Notes: generated from the sequence alone by a model not told the origin. Numbered from the stretch's first letter, positions 27,992-40,243 are shown. The stretch is DNA of 48,175 bases from Desulfobacterales bacterium (GCA_028704555.1 JAQWFD010000009.1:45500-93674); one strand, 5' to 3'. Program-made: numbers and translations.

Positions 27992-29086
27992 ATGGCACTT
28001 AACTGGTTCAAAAAAAACAAAAAATTTTGTTCAACCGATGCGAACGGTCCGGATACCGAGGTCTTGCTGACATCCGATTTATCAGACGGGCACAATCAAA
28101 ATCCGCAAACGGAGCAGGAGGAAGACCGTACAACTGCTCCGGCAGAGGCTACAGGCGATTCAAAAAACGGCATTTTCAGCCGGCTCAGGAACCGGTTGAG
28201 TAAAACCAGAACCGGTCTGAGCACGGGTCTGAAATCGATCTTTTCCGGCAGAAAGTTTATCGACGATGATGCATTGGAAGATCTTGAGGAACTTCTGATC
28301 ACATCCGATATCGGCGTTAAGACATCCATGGATCTGATCCGGCGCATTTCAAAAAAAACCTCCGGGATCTCAGATGAAAAACAGCTTAACCGCCTGTTGA
28401 AACAGGAAATCATCCAGCTTCTTTCAACACCCGAGCTCGCGGATTCATCCCCCCCCGAGTTTTGCTGCGCCCTTTCAAAGCCCCATGTGATATTAGTTCT
28501 GGGGGTAAACGGCGTTGGTAAGACCACCACTATCGGAAAACTGGCGGCAAAATTCACTGCATCCGGTCAAAAGGTGATGATTGCAGCTGCAGATACATTT
28601 CGGGCCGCTGCGGTCGAGCAGTTGACCATCTGGGCGGACCGAGCCGGTGCCGACATCGTCAAACATAAGGAAAACGCCGACCCGGCGGCGGTGGCATACG
28701 ATGCGATTGAAGCTGCCGTGGCCAGAGGCACGGATATCGTTCTGATTGATACCGCCGGAAGGATTCATACGAAAATCAATTTAATGGAAGAGCTCAAAAA
28801 AATCAAACGAACGATCTCTAAAATCATTCCGGATGCGCCCCATGAAACGCTCCTGGTTCTGGATGCCACCACCGGCCAGAACGCGTTATCTCAAACCCGG
28901 CTGTTTCATGAAGCAGTCGGTGTGACCGGAATTGCGCTGACCAAGCTGGACGGAACCGCCAAAGGGGGAATCGTCATCGGAATTTGTTCCGAAATGAATA
29001 TCCCATTAAAATATATCGGAATCGGCGAACAGATTGACGACCTTCAGGATTTCGATCCGGTAGCCTTTGCCGATGCATTGTTATAA
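27992..29086 (+). CDS. ftsY: Signal recognition particle receptor FtsY
   Basis: A 364-residue GTPase that receives SRP-ribosome complexes at the membrane for co-translational insertion. After a poorly conserved acidic N-terminal stretch (1-60), the N domain (about 65-150) and G domain follow, with P-loop GVNGVGKT (171-178), DTAGR (253-257) and TKLDGTAKGG (317-326). GTTFRAAA is represented by DTFRAAAVEQL. ATG at 27992 has GAAAGGA six bases upstream; a GTG at 27977 overlaps this site and is rejected. The short acidic region is as expected for non-enteric FtsY. Confidence 0.97.
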   Translation: MALNWFKKNKKFCSTDANGPDTEVLLTSDLSDGHNQNPQTEQEEDRTTAPAEATGDSKNGIFSRLRNRLSKTRTGLSTGLKSIFSGRKFIDDDALEDLEELLITSDIGVKTSMDLIRRISKKTSGISDEKQLNRLLKQEIIQLLSTPELADSSPPEFCCALSKPHVILVLGVNGVGKTTTIGKLAAKFTASGQKVMIAAADTFRAAAVEQLTIWADRAGADIVKHKENADPAAVAYDAIEAAVARGTDIVLIDTAGRIHTKINLMEELKKIKRTISKIIPDAPHETLLVLDATTGQNALSQTRLFHEAVGVTGIALTKLDGTAKGGIVIGICSEMNIPLKYIGIGEQIDDLQDFDPVAFADALL

Positions 29087-29151
29087 ATATGGATTTATAA
29101 AAAATCACCGGGGGAGAAATCAACAAAGCGCTGGCGAATCACTTAATTTTC

Positions 29152-29180
29152 TTGACATCAGAAATGCTCTGACGTATCAA
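29152..29180 (+). promoter_or_regulatory. Sigma-70-type promoter of the HU gene
   Basis: TTGACA (29152-29157) and TATCAA (29175-29180) are separated by exactly 17 bases. This gives a leader of roughly 105 bases before the HU start codon. Confidence 0.65.
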
Positions 29181-29291
29181 TCGTTGGTAATAAAGCGTTT
29201 ATACATATCAGCATCGTAAAATAGCATTTTACCGTAATATATGGTTTCATATCAACCTGTGTGTAAACAATGACGGGGGAGAATCAATCGT

Positions 29292-29564
29292 ATGACCAAA
29301 GCGGAATTAGTCGAGAAAATGGCCTTGGATGCCGGCATCACAAAAACGGCAGCTGCAACGGCATTGGCATCTTTTATGGACGGCGTTAAAACGGCGTTAA
29401 AGAAAAAAGACGGAAAAGTCACGATGGTCGGCTTCGGAACGTTTACCAAAGTCCGTCGTAAAGCCAGAACCGGTCGAAATCCACAGACCGGAGAAGAAAT
29501 TAAAATCAAAGCTTGCAATGTCGTAAAATTTAAACCCGGAAAAGATCTCAAGAAATCCATATAA
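29292..29564 (+). CDS. hup: HU-type DNA-binding protein
   Basis: A 90-residue nucleoid-associated protein that bends DNA as a dimer. The family motif GFGTFTKVRRKARTGRNPQTG holds the DNA-wrapping beta arm with the conserved RNP turn; the helical N-terminus (MTKAELVEKMALDAG) and the C-terminal VVKFKPGKDLK are typical of HU. GGGGGAG lies upstream of the ATG. It has its own promoter and a strong terminator, so it is monocistronic. A second, IHF-like gene of the same superfamily lies at 47403. Confidence 0.95.
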   Translation: MTKAELVEKMALDAGITKTAAATALASFMDGVKTALKKKDGKVTMVGFGTFTKVRRKARTGRNPQTGEEIKIKACNVVKFKPGKDLKKSI

Positions 29565-29643
29565 TCGCAGCGTTAAATTTATGCATGTTTCAGCCCGATT
29601 TTATCCAGTCGCTCTGAAACGAACTCAAAAAATCACGTTTTCG

Positions 29644-29687
29644 GTCAAAAGGGAACTGCCATTCAGACGGCCTGTTCCCTTTTTGAC
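29644..29687 (+). terminator. Intrinsic terminator of the HU gene
   Basis: GTCAAAAGGGAAC (29644-29656) pairs with GTTCCCTTTTTGAC (29674-29687), with one extra T in the right arm. The right arm contains the T-run. A-rich left flank means it could also end acyP transcription arriving from the other strand. Confidence 0.8.
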
Positions 29688-29736
29688 TGAATGGCCGGCC
29701 GCCGGCCGTCGTTTTTTTAAGTGCTGACAGCAATCA

Positions 29737-30027
29737 TCAGAACACATCGTACCGGATTTCAAACGAATTCAATTCTCCCGCATACGGCTCCCATTCGATC
29801 TCGACATGATGAACGTCCGCATGGGGCGGGCCTTGCCTGCACCATTCAAGAATCCGGAGAACTTTTTCTTCGGCCTCCTCAAACACCGCTTCAACGGTCC
29901 CTTCAATCGTATTTCTTACCCAGCCTCTCACCCCGATCCGATCGGCCATCCGCCGGGTTTCCATTCTGAAGCATACGCCTTGAACCCTTCCACTGATGAT
30001 AACATGAGCCCTGACGGTTTTACTCAT
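29737..30027 (-). CDS. acyP: Acylphosphatase
   Basis: A 96-residue cytosolic enzyme hydrolysing acyl phosphates. The acylphosphatase signature is seen as GRVQGVCFR (with Cys in the usual Gly/Tyr position) and GWVRNTIEGTVEAVFEE, holding the catalytic Arg and Asn. Its length is normal. GAGG lies about seven bases before the ATG. It starts 8 bases after ligA and is the last gene of the ligA run. Confidence 0.93.
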   Translation of the reverse strand: MSKTVRAHVIISGRVQGVCFRMETRRMADRIGVRGWVRNTIEGTVEAVFEEAEEKVLRILEWCRQGPPHADVHHVEIEWEPYAGELNSFEIRYDVF

Positions 30028-30035
30028 AATTTACC

Positions 30036-32782
<2,747 letters not shown>

Positions 32783-32806
32783 AGCACACTCTCACACATA
32801 TTTTAT

Positions 32807-33058
32807 TTATTCAGGACGAACCAACCCGGTCAATTCGTCCTTGACCTCATCGATGATCTCATAAAACCACATGAGGTCCTCAATGGTCATTCGTCCGGCT
32901 TTCCGCTGCCCCTCACTCCCGTCTTTTTTTAAGACAACCCGGGGGCCGATCTGAAGTTTTGCCTCACCGTCGCCATACTGGTTAATGGAGACGATAAGCC
33001 CGGTTTCTTCACAAACCCACTTTTTCAGTACCTTATCCTTTGTTGGATCAAAGGCCAT
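32807..33058 (-). CDS. Small conserved-looking hypothetical protein
   Basis: An 83-residue soluble protein (MAFDPTKDKVLKKWVCEETG, then a Lys/Gly-rich middle and an acidic helical C-terminus). A good Shine-Dalgarno sequence, AGGAGG, sits five bases before the ATG, which supports it as a real gene. It is the first gene of the run leading to the nucleoside phosphorylase, ligA and acyP. The TIEDLMWFYEIIDEVKDEL segment is probably a helix; I do not recognise a domain. Function unknown. Confidence 0.75.
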   Translation of the reverse strand: MAFDPTKDKVLKKWVCEETGLIVSINQYGDGEAKLQIGPRVVLKKDGSEGQRKAGRMTIEDLMWFYEIIDEVKDELTGLVRPE

Positions 33059-33532
33059 ATATCCTCCTGCTTTTATATGCTTAAATTAGCGCCCTGAGGG
33101 CGGACAGAGAACCGCTGTCGTTTGAGGAGCACTTCGTTTGAGGCAAAAGATTAGGGGCCGTTACGAAATAACCATTATATTTCTAACCATTCGTTACGGC
33201 CCCTTATGCCGGTTACGACATTACAATGTTACAGTTATTTTTGAACAACGGCCAGGAAGCAAGACGCTTTTATCTTATAACATCCTCAAGGAAGCAAAGC
33301 TCCCGTCCCTGAAATTGCGCACGATCCGCGTAAATCCGCAAAAAAATCCATACACTATGTAAAAAACACTGCCTTTACAAAGCCAGCAGTATTCGAAAAG
33401 CCGTTTTTTTAAATATCTCATGCAAAGGCGGAAAAGCGCAAAAACAAAATAAACATTCGTGTTTTTTCCGGCAAAAACCGATTTTTTTATCCTGTTTGAT
33501 CCCTGATTTCTGATGTCCCCGCAGCCAGCGGA
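33059..33532. other. Intergenic region between glyS and the 83-residue gene
   Basis: Largely repeat-like, with no supported gene. It contains a short GC hairpin around CGCCCTGAGGGCG (33092-33104), two copies of TCGTTTGAGG (near 33119 and 33134), the inverted repeat described separately at 33151-33206, and a second copy of the CATGCAAAGGCG motif at 33420. An open frame at 33138-33362 crosses the inverted repeat and is not convincing as a gene. Confidence 0.5.
33151..33206. repeat. Imperfect inverted repeat, GGGGCCGT core
   Basis: TTAGGGGCCGTTACGAA (33151-33167) and TTCGTTACGGCCCCTTA (33190-33206) are inverted repeats matching at 15 of 17 positions, around a 22-base AT-rich centre. This is longer than a terminator needs and lacks a T-run. 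A small palindromic element is the likelier reading. Confidence 0.6.
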
Positions 33533-35623
33533 TCAGGTGGTGATTTTGGAAAAATCCGCAAACGTTTCAAACAATGCCGCGATATGGGCCAGCAGCGCCA
33601 GCCGGTTATTTTGAACGTCCTGCGCTTCGGCCATCACCAGAACCTTATCAAAAAAGGTATCCACCGAATTTTTTAACGAAGCGATATCCAAAAGCGCCTG
33701 ATCAAAACGGCCCTGCTCCAGATCGGCCGATACGTTACGTGCTGACTCCTGATACGATTTGTACAGAAGAAATTCTGATTCATCTTCAAACAGCGCCTCA
33801 TTGACATCCGAAATGCTTTCAGACGCCCGGACCTGACCGGTTTTTTTGATAATATTCACCACCCGTTTAAACGCCGCGGCCAGCGGCTCGAAATCAGGAG
33901 CGGATTTAAGGGCTTCCAGTGCACGCACCTTGCGCCATACATCCGGAATATGATCGCCGGACACACTCAGAACGGCGGCAATCACGTCTTTTGAATATCC
34001 TTCTTCCGCCAGAAGATAGCCCATCCGGTTCAGCAAAAAGGTGTAGACCGCATCGGTCGTCTGGCTGACTTTCGCAGGGTCGTTTTCCCCGAAAAGGCGA
34101 ACACTGTGAGTGATCATTTCTCTCAACGGCAAGGCATAATTCTTCTGACACATGATCTGCACAATGCCGATCCCCTGACGCCGGAGCGCGTATGGGTCCG
34201 AAGCGCCGGTAGGCACAAGCCCTGCGCTGAAGCAGCCGCAGATGGAATCCAGCTTGTCGGCAAGTGCCACAAGGGCACCGACGGTCGTTTCCGGCAGCGG
34301 CCCCCCCGAATAGGTGGGACGGTAATGTTCTTCAATGGCAGCGGCTACCTCGGCCGGTTCTCCTGCAGCGGCTGCATAAACCCTGCCCATAATCCCCTGA
34401 AGTTTGGTAAACTCAACAACAACCTGGCTGACAAGATCGGCTTTGCAGAGCCACGCCGCCCGGCTCACCTGCGATTTGACTTCGGTTTCAAACCCGAGTT
34501 CATCGGCAAAAAACCGTGCATTTTTCTGTACCCGGGATATTTTATCATACATCGAACCGAGACTGGCCTGAAATAATACCCTTTTGAGCTGCTCAACCCA
34601 GTCATCCATGGACTGTTTTAAATCACTTCTGTAAAAAAATTGAGCATCCTCCAGTCTGGCTCTGAGAACCCTTTCGTGCCCTTTGGCCACCAGCGCCAGA
34701 TCCCGCGCCGGCGTATTGTTTACGGCAATAAAGCAGGGCATCAGTTTTTTCCGGTCGTCCACGACGGCAAAATATTTCTGATGTTCTCGCATGGCCGTAA
34801 TCAAAACCTCCTCGGGAAGTTCAAGATATTTCGTATCAAATTTACCGGCCACAGGCACCGGAAGTTCTACAATATTTTTAACGATATCAACCAATTCCTC
34901 ATCGGGCAGAATTTTTCCTCCCAGTTCGCGGGCTGTTTTTTCAATCCCGTTTACCACCATCTGCCTTCGTTCGGCCAGATCTGCGAAAACATTGGCTGCA
35001 CGAAGTTTATTCACATAGTCTTCGGGTGCATTCACTTCTATTGCGCCAGGATGGGTGAACCGGTGACCGGTGGTAATTTTCCCGCTTTTAATATTTTCAA
35101 GAGAAAACGGAATGATCTGACTGCCGAACAAAGCCAGCACGGAATGGACAGGTCTTGCAAACGAGAGCGCCAGTTCCGCCCATTTCATAGTTTTGGGAAA
35201 CGGGATACTCTGAATAATCTCCGGCAATAAATCTTTTAAGATCATCGTGGTCACCCCGCCGGTTTCGGTCGTAACGGCATACAGATACCGCCCTTTCGGA
35301 GTTTCCTTAATGCGAACGTCACTGAGCGGGAGCCCGACTTTCTCAGCAAACTTTTCAGCCGCCACGGTCGGATTGCCGTCCCTGTCAAAGGCTACTTTCT
35401 CTGGCGGCCCCATGACTTCCGATGTCAGTGACTCCTGCTTTTCAGCGACCGCCTCAACGATAACGGCCAGCCGCCTCGGAGTGGCAAACGTTTTTGCCTG
35501 ACCGCATCCAATCCTTGCCTGAGTCAATCGCTGCAGCAATTTTGACGCCAACGCATCCAGTGCAGGCTCAATATACCCTGCCGGTATCTCTTCTGTCCCT
35601 ATTTCCAGTAATAGACTTTCCAT
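33533..35623 (-). CDS. glyS: Glycyl-tRNA synthetase beta subunit
   Basis: A 696-residue subunit of the bacterial alpha2beta2 glycyl-tRNA synthetase; it binds tRNA-Gly and contributes to catalysis in the cytosol. The N-terminus MESLLLEIGTEEIPAGYIEP is diagnostic, and the rest contains HD-domain and anticodon-binding-type segments of normal length. GAGG lies five bases before the ATG. glyQ lies just upstream but, unusually, the two are separated by 205 bases containing a repeat element. Confidence 0.97.
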   Translation of the reverse strand: MESLLLEIGTEEIPAGYIEPALDALASKLLQRLTQARIGCGQAKTFATPRRLAVIVEAVAEKQESLTSEVMGPPEKVAFDRDGNPTVAAEKFAEKVGLPLSDVRIKETPKGRYLYAVTTETGGVTTMILKDLLPEIIQSIPFPKTMKWAELALSFARPVHSVLALFGSQIIPFSLENIKSGKITTGHRFTHPGAIEVNAPEDYVNKLRAANVFADLAERRQMVVNGIEKTARELGGKILPDEELVDIVKNIVELPVPVAGKFDTKYLELPEEVLITAMREHQKYFAVVDDRKKLMPCFIAVNNTPARDLALVAKGHERVLRARLEDAQFFYRSDLKQSMDDWVEQLKRVLFQASLGSMYDKISRVQKNARFFADELGFETEVKSQVSRAAWLCKADLVSQVVVEFTKLQGIMGRVYAAAAGEPAEVAAAIEEHYRPTYSGGPLPETTVGALVALADKLDSICGCFSAGLVPTGASDPYALRRQGIGIVQIMCQKNYALPLREMITHSVRLFGENDPAKVSQTTDAVYTFLLNRMGYLLAEEGYSKDVIAAVLSVSGDHIPDVWRKVRALEALKSAPDFEPLAAAFKRVVNIIKKTGQVRASESISDVNEALFEDESEFLLYKSYQESARNVSADLEQGRFDQALLDIASLKNSVDTFFDKVLVMAEAQDVQNNRLALLAHIAALFETFADFSKITT

Positions 35624-35661
35624 GTTTTCCTCTATCCTGTATTTTCTATTATATAATCATC

Positions 35662-35785
35662 GGGCTCGATCATAGCTGCGGCCATATTTTCGTTCGCTTA
35701 GCCTCGGAGTCCCGTCCGTTGCCGGCGTACGACATTGCACGATCCGGGGAAAAGATGCCGGGTTCAAAACCCAACATTTTTTTCA
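35662..35785. repeat. Degenerate relative of the 46308-46447 palindromic element
   Basis: From 35662 the sequence GGGCTCGATCATAGCTGCGG and the following CCATATTT match the left end of the element at 46308 with few changes. Further on, TCCCGTCCGTTGCCGGC and GCACGATCCGGGG match the reverse complement of that element's right half. The right terminal repeat is not recognisable and no flanking direct repeat is visible, so the copy looks old or truncated; the right boundary is approximate. It fills most of the gap between glyQ and glyS. Confidence 0.65.
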
Positions 35786-35828
35786 TCCACCGGAACAATC
35801 AGAGATTCCGATAAATGTCGTTCAGACA

Positions 35829-36704
35829 CTATTTATATTTACCCATCAGTGGATATCCCAGGGCTTCACGCTGTTTCAGATAGACTTCGGCACCGGCCCT
35901 GGCAAGATTTCTGATCCGGGCGATATAGCCGGTTCGCTCCGTCACGCTGATGGCGCCGCGGGCATCCAGCAGATTAAACGTATGGGAACATTTCAGGCAA
36001 TATTCATAAGTCGGCAGCACCAGCGAGTTTTCAACACTCCTTTTAGCTTCTGCCTCATACTGGTTGAAAAGGTCAAAGAGCATATTCACATCCGCCTTTT
36101 CGAAATTATACGTCGACTGTTCCACCTCCTGCTGATGATGAATATCACCGTAGTGCAGATACTCGTTCCACTGAAGGTCATATACGTTGTCGACCCCCTG
36201 CAGGTACATGCTGATACGCTCCAGCCCATAGGTAAGCTCCACGGGAATCGGCTGCAGCTCGACACTGCCGGCATGCTGGAAATACGTAAACTGTGTAATT
36301 TCCATTCCATCCAGCCAGACCTCCCAGCCCAGACCGGAGGCTCCCAGCGTGGGTGATTCCCAGTCATCCTCGACAAAACGGATATCATGATCCAGCGGAT
36401 CGATCCCCAGCACTTTCAAACTTTCAAGATATTGTTGCTGCACATCGATCGGAGACGGTTTCAATAGCACCTGAAACTGATAATAATGCTGCAGCCGGTT
36501 CGGATTTTCACCGTACCGGCCATCGGTCGGCCGTCGGGAAGGTTGAACATAGGCAACCTTCCACGGCTCGGGTCCAAGCGCTTTCAACAGGGTCGCGGGA
36601 TGAAAGGTTCCGGCTCCAACCTCCATGTCATAGGGTTGAACCAATACACATCCCTTTTGTGCCCAGAATTTCTGCAATGATAGTATCACATCTTGAAAAT
36701 ACAT
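35829..36704 (-). CDS. glyQ: Glycyl-tRNA synthetase alpha subunit
   Basis: A 291-residue class II synthetase subunit that activates glycine. [20 protein letters not shown] is the characteristic N-terminus; [36 protein letters not shown] and [18 protein letters not shown] carry the class II motifs. ATG at 36704 has AGAGG eight bases upstream; the open frame to 36758 is not conserved. It follows the GHMP kinase gene by 56 bases. Confidence 0.97.
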   Translation of the reverse strand: MYFQDVILSLQKFWAQKGCVLVQPYDMEVGAGTFHPATLLKALGPEPWKVAYVQPSRRPTDGRYGENPNRLQHYYQFQVLLKPSPIDVQQQYLESLKVLGIDPLDHDIRFVEDDWESPTLGASGLGWEVWLDGMEITQFTYFQHAGSVELQPIPVELTYGLERISMYLQGVDNVYDLQWNEYLHYGDIHHQQEVEQSTYNFEKADVNMLFDLFNQYEAEAKRSVENSLVLPTYEYCLKCSHTFNLLDARGAISVTERTGYIARIRNLARAGAEVYLKQREALGYPLMGKYK

Positions 36705-36760
36705 TCTTTTTCCTCTTATATCGGTGTTTATAGATAAAACGAATCCGCACCTCATCACAT

Positions 36761-37855
36761 TTACCGGTCTTTTACCGGTAAAAGAGCACTCGTCAGACCG
36801 TCTGAATCAAGGGTTACATCCAGCAAACGGGCATCGGAGCGTTTGGTTAACATATCCGCCCATACGCCCCTCAACCGGCTGATATCATCCGGCTGCCCAA
36901 GCGCCCACAGACATCCGCCCCCTCCGGCGCCCGTGATTCTGGCGCCGCAGTTCAATCGAACAGCCGAATTCACAAGCCTTTCGCCGATATCATCCAGCAC
37001 ATCCGGCGTCATCTGCTTTCGGATGGCCATTTCCCGGTTCATGGCTTCGCAGGCGGTCTGTATGTCCCTGCGGCAGAGCGATTCCACAAATAAATGGGTA
37101 CATTTCACGATTTCCTCCCAGAGCTCGCGGGTCATACCGGAAAGAAACTGCCTGATCCACTGGTGATTAATCTGACTGGATTCATGCGGAATTCCACAAT
37201 ACGCCAGCAGCAGCCGCTGCTCTAAATAATCAAACTCTCCCGGGGGGAATATGGTTTTTTTCCTGTAGCAGTTCCCGGGTGTTTCCCCGGACCAGTACCA
37301 GGCATTGACGCCACCGAAAACCGCCGCAAGCTGATCTTGACGGCCGCATGGAACCCCTGCCACACTGGCCTCAATCGAATGAGCCAGCATTGCGGTCTGA
37401 TGCCGGAATGCGCTTGTCTGACCGGACGCTTTATCAAAGGCAGTTAAAAACGCCGCGACAAGTGCCGCCGCCGCCGCAGATGATCCGCCCAGCGCACTGC
37501 GAGGCGGAGAAGATGACTCGATATCGATATGGATGCCATCGGCTCCGAAATAAGCGGCAATGGCAAACATCAACCCCAGCGGATGATCAAACGGAGCTTT
37601 TTTCAGGGGATATTCGGCACTTTCAAACCCCCTGGATGACACTTTCACCACGTTGGAAAGGTAAGGAAGAAGCCTGACCCGGGTCCGCAAATTAATGGCC
37701 GCATTGAACGTGCATGGATCAAACCGGCGCAAGGGATAGAACATCGTACTGATATCGAGCGTTCCTCCCATATCTATCCGGCAGGGCGCCGAGGCTTCAA
37801 CCGTATATGATTTAAAAATCCGATCCAACGTATCTGGCATGAGTCCGTTATTCAT
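36761..37855 (-). CDS. GHMP-family sugar/mevalonate-type kinase
   Basis: A 364-residue cytosolic kinase of the GHMP superfamily. The ATP loop [18 protein letters not shown] (117-134) and the C-terminal motif [14 protein letters not shown] are intact, and the N-terminal APCRIDMGG motif is present. The style resembles the predicted galactokinase/mevalonate-kinase-like group that includes heptose-7-phosphate kinases, but the substrate is not evident. The start at 37855 is the first ATG after a 185-base gap carrying an inverted repeat. Neighbours (glyQ downstream, recO upstream) do not reveal a pathway. Confidence 0.88.
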   Translation of the reverse strand: MNNGLMPDTLDRIFKSYTVEASAPCRIDMGGTLDISTMFYPLRRFDPCTFNAAINLRTRVRLLPYLSNVVKVSSRGFESAEYPLKKAPFDHPLGLMFAIAAYFGADGIHIDIESSSPPRSALGGSSAAAAALVAAFLTAFDKASGQTSAFRHQTAMLAHSIEASVAGVPCGRQDQLAAVFGGVNAWYWSGETPGNCYRKKTIFPPGEFDYLEQRLLLAYCGIPHESSQINHQWIRQFLSGMTRELWEEIVKCTHLFVESLCRRDIQTACEAMNREMAIRKQMTPDVLDDIGERLVNSAVRLNCGARITGAGGGGCLWALGQPDDISRLRGVWADMLTKRSDARLLDVTLDSDGLTSALLPVKDR

Positions 37856-37913
37856 GATTATAATTTTGTATAACTTGATGATCCGGTTTTTTTAAAAAAA
37901 TATTTCTTTTTAT

Positions 37914-38010
37914 ACCGCCCGTTCGCTTCGCTTGAGACACAGAGATCGCAGAGATTAAAACCGCTGTTTCGAGGCTCTGCGCTCTCTGAGCCTCAAGCGA
38001 AGCGGGCGGT
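37914..38010. repeat. 97-bp imperfect inverted-repeat element
   Basis: The left arm (37914-37953) starts ACCGCCCGTTCGCTTCGCTT and continues GAGACACAGAG; the right arm (37975-38010), read on the other strand, starts ACCGCCCGCTTCGCTTGAGG. Apart from a 4-base TTCG insertion in the left arm, the arms match at about 33 of 36 positions around a 21-base centre. No target duplication is visible. It fills most of the gap between recO and the GHMP kinase gene and would form a strong RNA hairpin in a read-through transcript. Confidence 0.75.
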
Positions 38011-38040
38011 AACTATCCGGCAACGCCTGCCCCGGTCGTT

Positions 38041-38811
38041 TCACACCGCTTTTCGAATCTGCTGCAGGAATGCGAGGCTGCGCAGTTTTTTCCCCAGATG
38101 AAACCTGACGAACGATTCCAGCAATTGCTGACCTTCACCGATCGCCTGCTGCGTTAACCGGATTCTTCCGGCCTTATTAAAATCTCCATGTTCAATCCAC
38201 AGCAGCTGTTTTATTGTGCTTATAGAAAGGGATACATAATTCAGATGCCCGGAAGAACATCGGGGACATACAATGCTTCCTTTTTTAAGATCAAACTGAA
38301 CCCGGGGTGTTTTAAACAATTCGACCGGGCACCGACAGTTTCCGCACTGACTCAGATTCGGGCTGAAACCGGCCATGACCATGAAATGAAGCTGAAACAA
38401 TATGCTTAAAAACTCCGGTGGCGTTATACCGGCATCCAGTGCGGCAAAAACCTGAATCAGCAGATCGAAAACCGACGCCTGCGGCGACCCCTCTTCCATG
38501 AATTCATGGACCATTTCGGCCCAGTAGCTGGCATATGCCGTCTTAAGAATATCAAAACCAATGTTGGTAAACGGCCGCTGCAGAATTGCTTCCTGTAGAA
38601 CAGGCAGTACATTTCGGCGCCCGGGACTGCATACCACCTGTAAATTTGAAAATGGTTCCAGAATACCTGAAAATCGTTTAACGCTTTTTTTTGCTGATTT
38701 TGCTATGGCTGAAATCTTACCTTTATGCAAGGTAAAAAACGAGATGATCAGGTCAAAATCGCCGAATTCGATACGCCGCAGTATGACGGCCGATGTGGTA
38801 AACGATGTCAT
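38041..38811 (-). CDS. recO: DNA repair protein RecO
   Basis: A 256-residue recombination mediator that helps load RecA on gapped DNA in the RecFOR pathway. The N-terminal OB domain (SAVILRRIEFGDFDLIISFFT, then KGKISAIAKSAKKS) and a four-cysteine zinc motif (CGNC and CPRC) are visible, with a helical domain between. ATG at 38811 lies only four bases after the mgtE stop and fits the family N-terminus; the open frame to 38916 overlaps mgtE and is rejected. Confidence 0.92.
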   Translation of the reverse strand: MTSFTTSAVILRRIEFGDFDLIISFFTLHKGKISAIAKSAKKSVKRFSGILEPFSNLQVVCSPGRRNVLPVLQEAILQRPFTNIGFDILKTAYASYWAEMVHEFMEEGSPQASVFDLLIQVFAALDAGITPPEFLSILFQLHFMVMAGFSPNLSQCGNCRCPVELFKTPRVQFDLKKGSIVCPRCSSGHLNYVSLSISTIKQLLWIEHGDFNKAGRIRLTQQAIGEGQQLLESFVRFHLGKKLRSLAFLQQIRKAV

Positions 38812-38815
38812 GGAT

Positions 38816-40171
38816 TCATATACCAAGGAGCAGTGTCGCAATTTCGAAATAGAAAAAAACGCTGATAATATCAATGGCCGTTGTGACAAACGGACCTGTT
38901 GCCACCGCCGGATCAATATTTAATCTGACAAAAATCATCGGCACCAGAGAACCCGCCAATGCCGCAACCGACATGGAACATAAGACCGCAAGCCCGACCG
39001 ATACACCCAGAATATACCCCTGATGGCGGAACTGAGCCACAAAACCGATCAGGATTCCATAAATAACGCCAAGAAACAAACCGATCAGCAGCTCTTTCAT
39101 CACGACGGACCAGATATCTCTGACATGCAATCGCCCGGTCGCAAGCCCCCTGACGACGATTGTTGACGATTGAATGCCTATATTCCCGCCCATCCCCATA
39201 ATGACCGGAATAAAGGCCGCCAGGCAGGTGATCCGGGCCAGGCTCCCCTGGTAAATGCCGATAATAAAGGACGCCAGGATGCCCCCGGCACAGCTGGCCA
39301 GAAGCCATGGCAAACGAATTTTTGTATTTTTGAAGACCGACTTGGTTTCAATAAATTCTTCACCGCCCACGCCGGCCATTCTCAGTATATCTTCCGTGGC
39401 TTCTTCCCTGATGATATCGATAACGTCGTCAACCGTAATTATTCCAACCAGCCGATTGGTTTCATCAACGACCGGAACGGCAAGGATATCATACCGGGCA
39501 ACCATTTTTGCCACCTCTTCCTGATCCGTATCGGTTCGAACTGAAAAGATATCCGCCGACATAAATTCTTTAAGAGGCGTTTCGGAAGGAACGACAACGA
39601 GCTGCCGCAATGAGCAGACACCGACCAGTTTGCCGTATTCATCCACGACGTACAGATAAAACGGCATTTCAGCATTCATATGCTCCTTCTGGAGGGATTC
39701 AATGGCTTTTTTTGCCGTTATGTCTTCCCGAAAGGCGATAAAGTCGGGAACCATAATTCCGCCTGCCGTGTCGTCATCATAGCGGAGCAGGTCTTCAACT
39801 TCTTCCGATCCTTCTTTTTCCATTCGCTTGAGGATGGCATCGGATTTTTCATCCGGCAGCCTTCCGATGATATCGGCAACATCGTCCGAAGGCATGTGTT
39901 CAAGGATGTGAACAATGCTGTCCAGCTCAATACCGTCGATCAGACACATGAAGGCATCCTCGTCCATCTCACTGAACAGCATGCCCTTTTTCTCCGTATC
40001 TTCAATCATATGAAAGAGCGTGCGCTGGTTCGGAACCGATAAGGACCGAAACACTACCGTCAGATCTGCCGCATGGGTTTTATTCACCATCTTTTTAAGA
40101 TGGGAGGTCGCACCTCGCCGCAGCAATCTCCGGATGCTTTCCAGCAATATTTTATTTCGATCGCTCAACAT
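38816..40171 (-). CDS. mgtE: Magnesium transporter MgtE
   Basis: A 451-residue inner-membrane Mg2+ channel/transporter. The cytosolic N domain (helical superfamily repeats, HILEHMPSDDVADIIGRLPD) is followed by two CBS domains (about 135-255) that gate the pore by sensing Mg2+. The membrane part (about 285-451) has five segments with GNIGIQSST and DPAVATGPFVTTAID, the last Asp being the pore Mg2+ ligand. All parts are intact. The ribosome-binding site is weak. recO follows with a four-base gap, so they are likely co-transcribed. Confidence 0.96.
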   Translation of the reverse strand: MLSDRNKILLESIRRLLRRGATSHLKKMVNKTHAADLTVVFRSLSVPNQRTLFHMIEDTEKKGMLFSEMDEDAFMCLIDGIELDSIVHILEHMPSDDVADIIGRLPDEKSDAILKRMEKEGSEEVEDLLRYDDDTAGGIMVPDFIAFREDITAKKAIESLQKEHMNAEMPFYLYVVDEYGKLVGVCSLRQLVVVPSETPLKEFMSADIFSVRTDTDQEEVAKMVARYDILAVPVVDETNRLVGIITVDDVIDIIREEATEDILRMAGVGGEEFIETKSVFKNTKIRLPWLLASCAGGILASFIIGIYQGSLARITCLAAFIPVIMGMGGNIGIQSSTIVVRGLATGRLHVRDIWSVVMKELLIGLFLGVIYGILIGFVAQFRHQGYILGVSVGLAVLCSMSVAALAGSLVPMIFVRLNIDPAVATGPFVTTAIDIISVFFYFEIATLLLGI

Positions 40172-40243
40172 CTGCTATAACAACATAACGGGATATCCAT
40201 ACGGAAAAAAACGGGAACAGCGCTCAAACTTCCTGCGATGCCC

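Noticed and set aside
29691..29719. GGCCGGCCGCCGGCCGTCG followed by a T-run as a second terminator after the HU gene
   Set aside because: The palindrome has no usable loop, and a clear terminator already lies just upstream.
33138..33362. 74-residue ORF
   Set aside because: Runs through an imperfect inverted repeat. The C-terminal half reads somewhat like protein but lacks a start with a ribosome-binding site.
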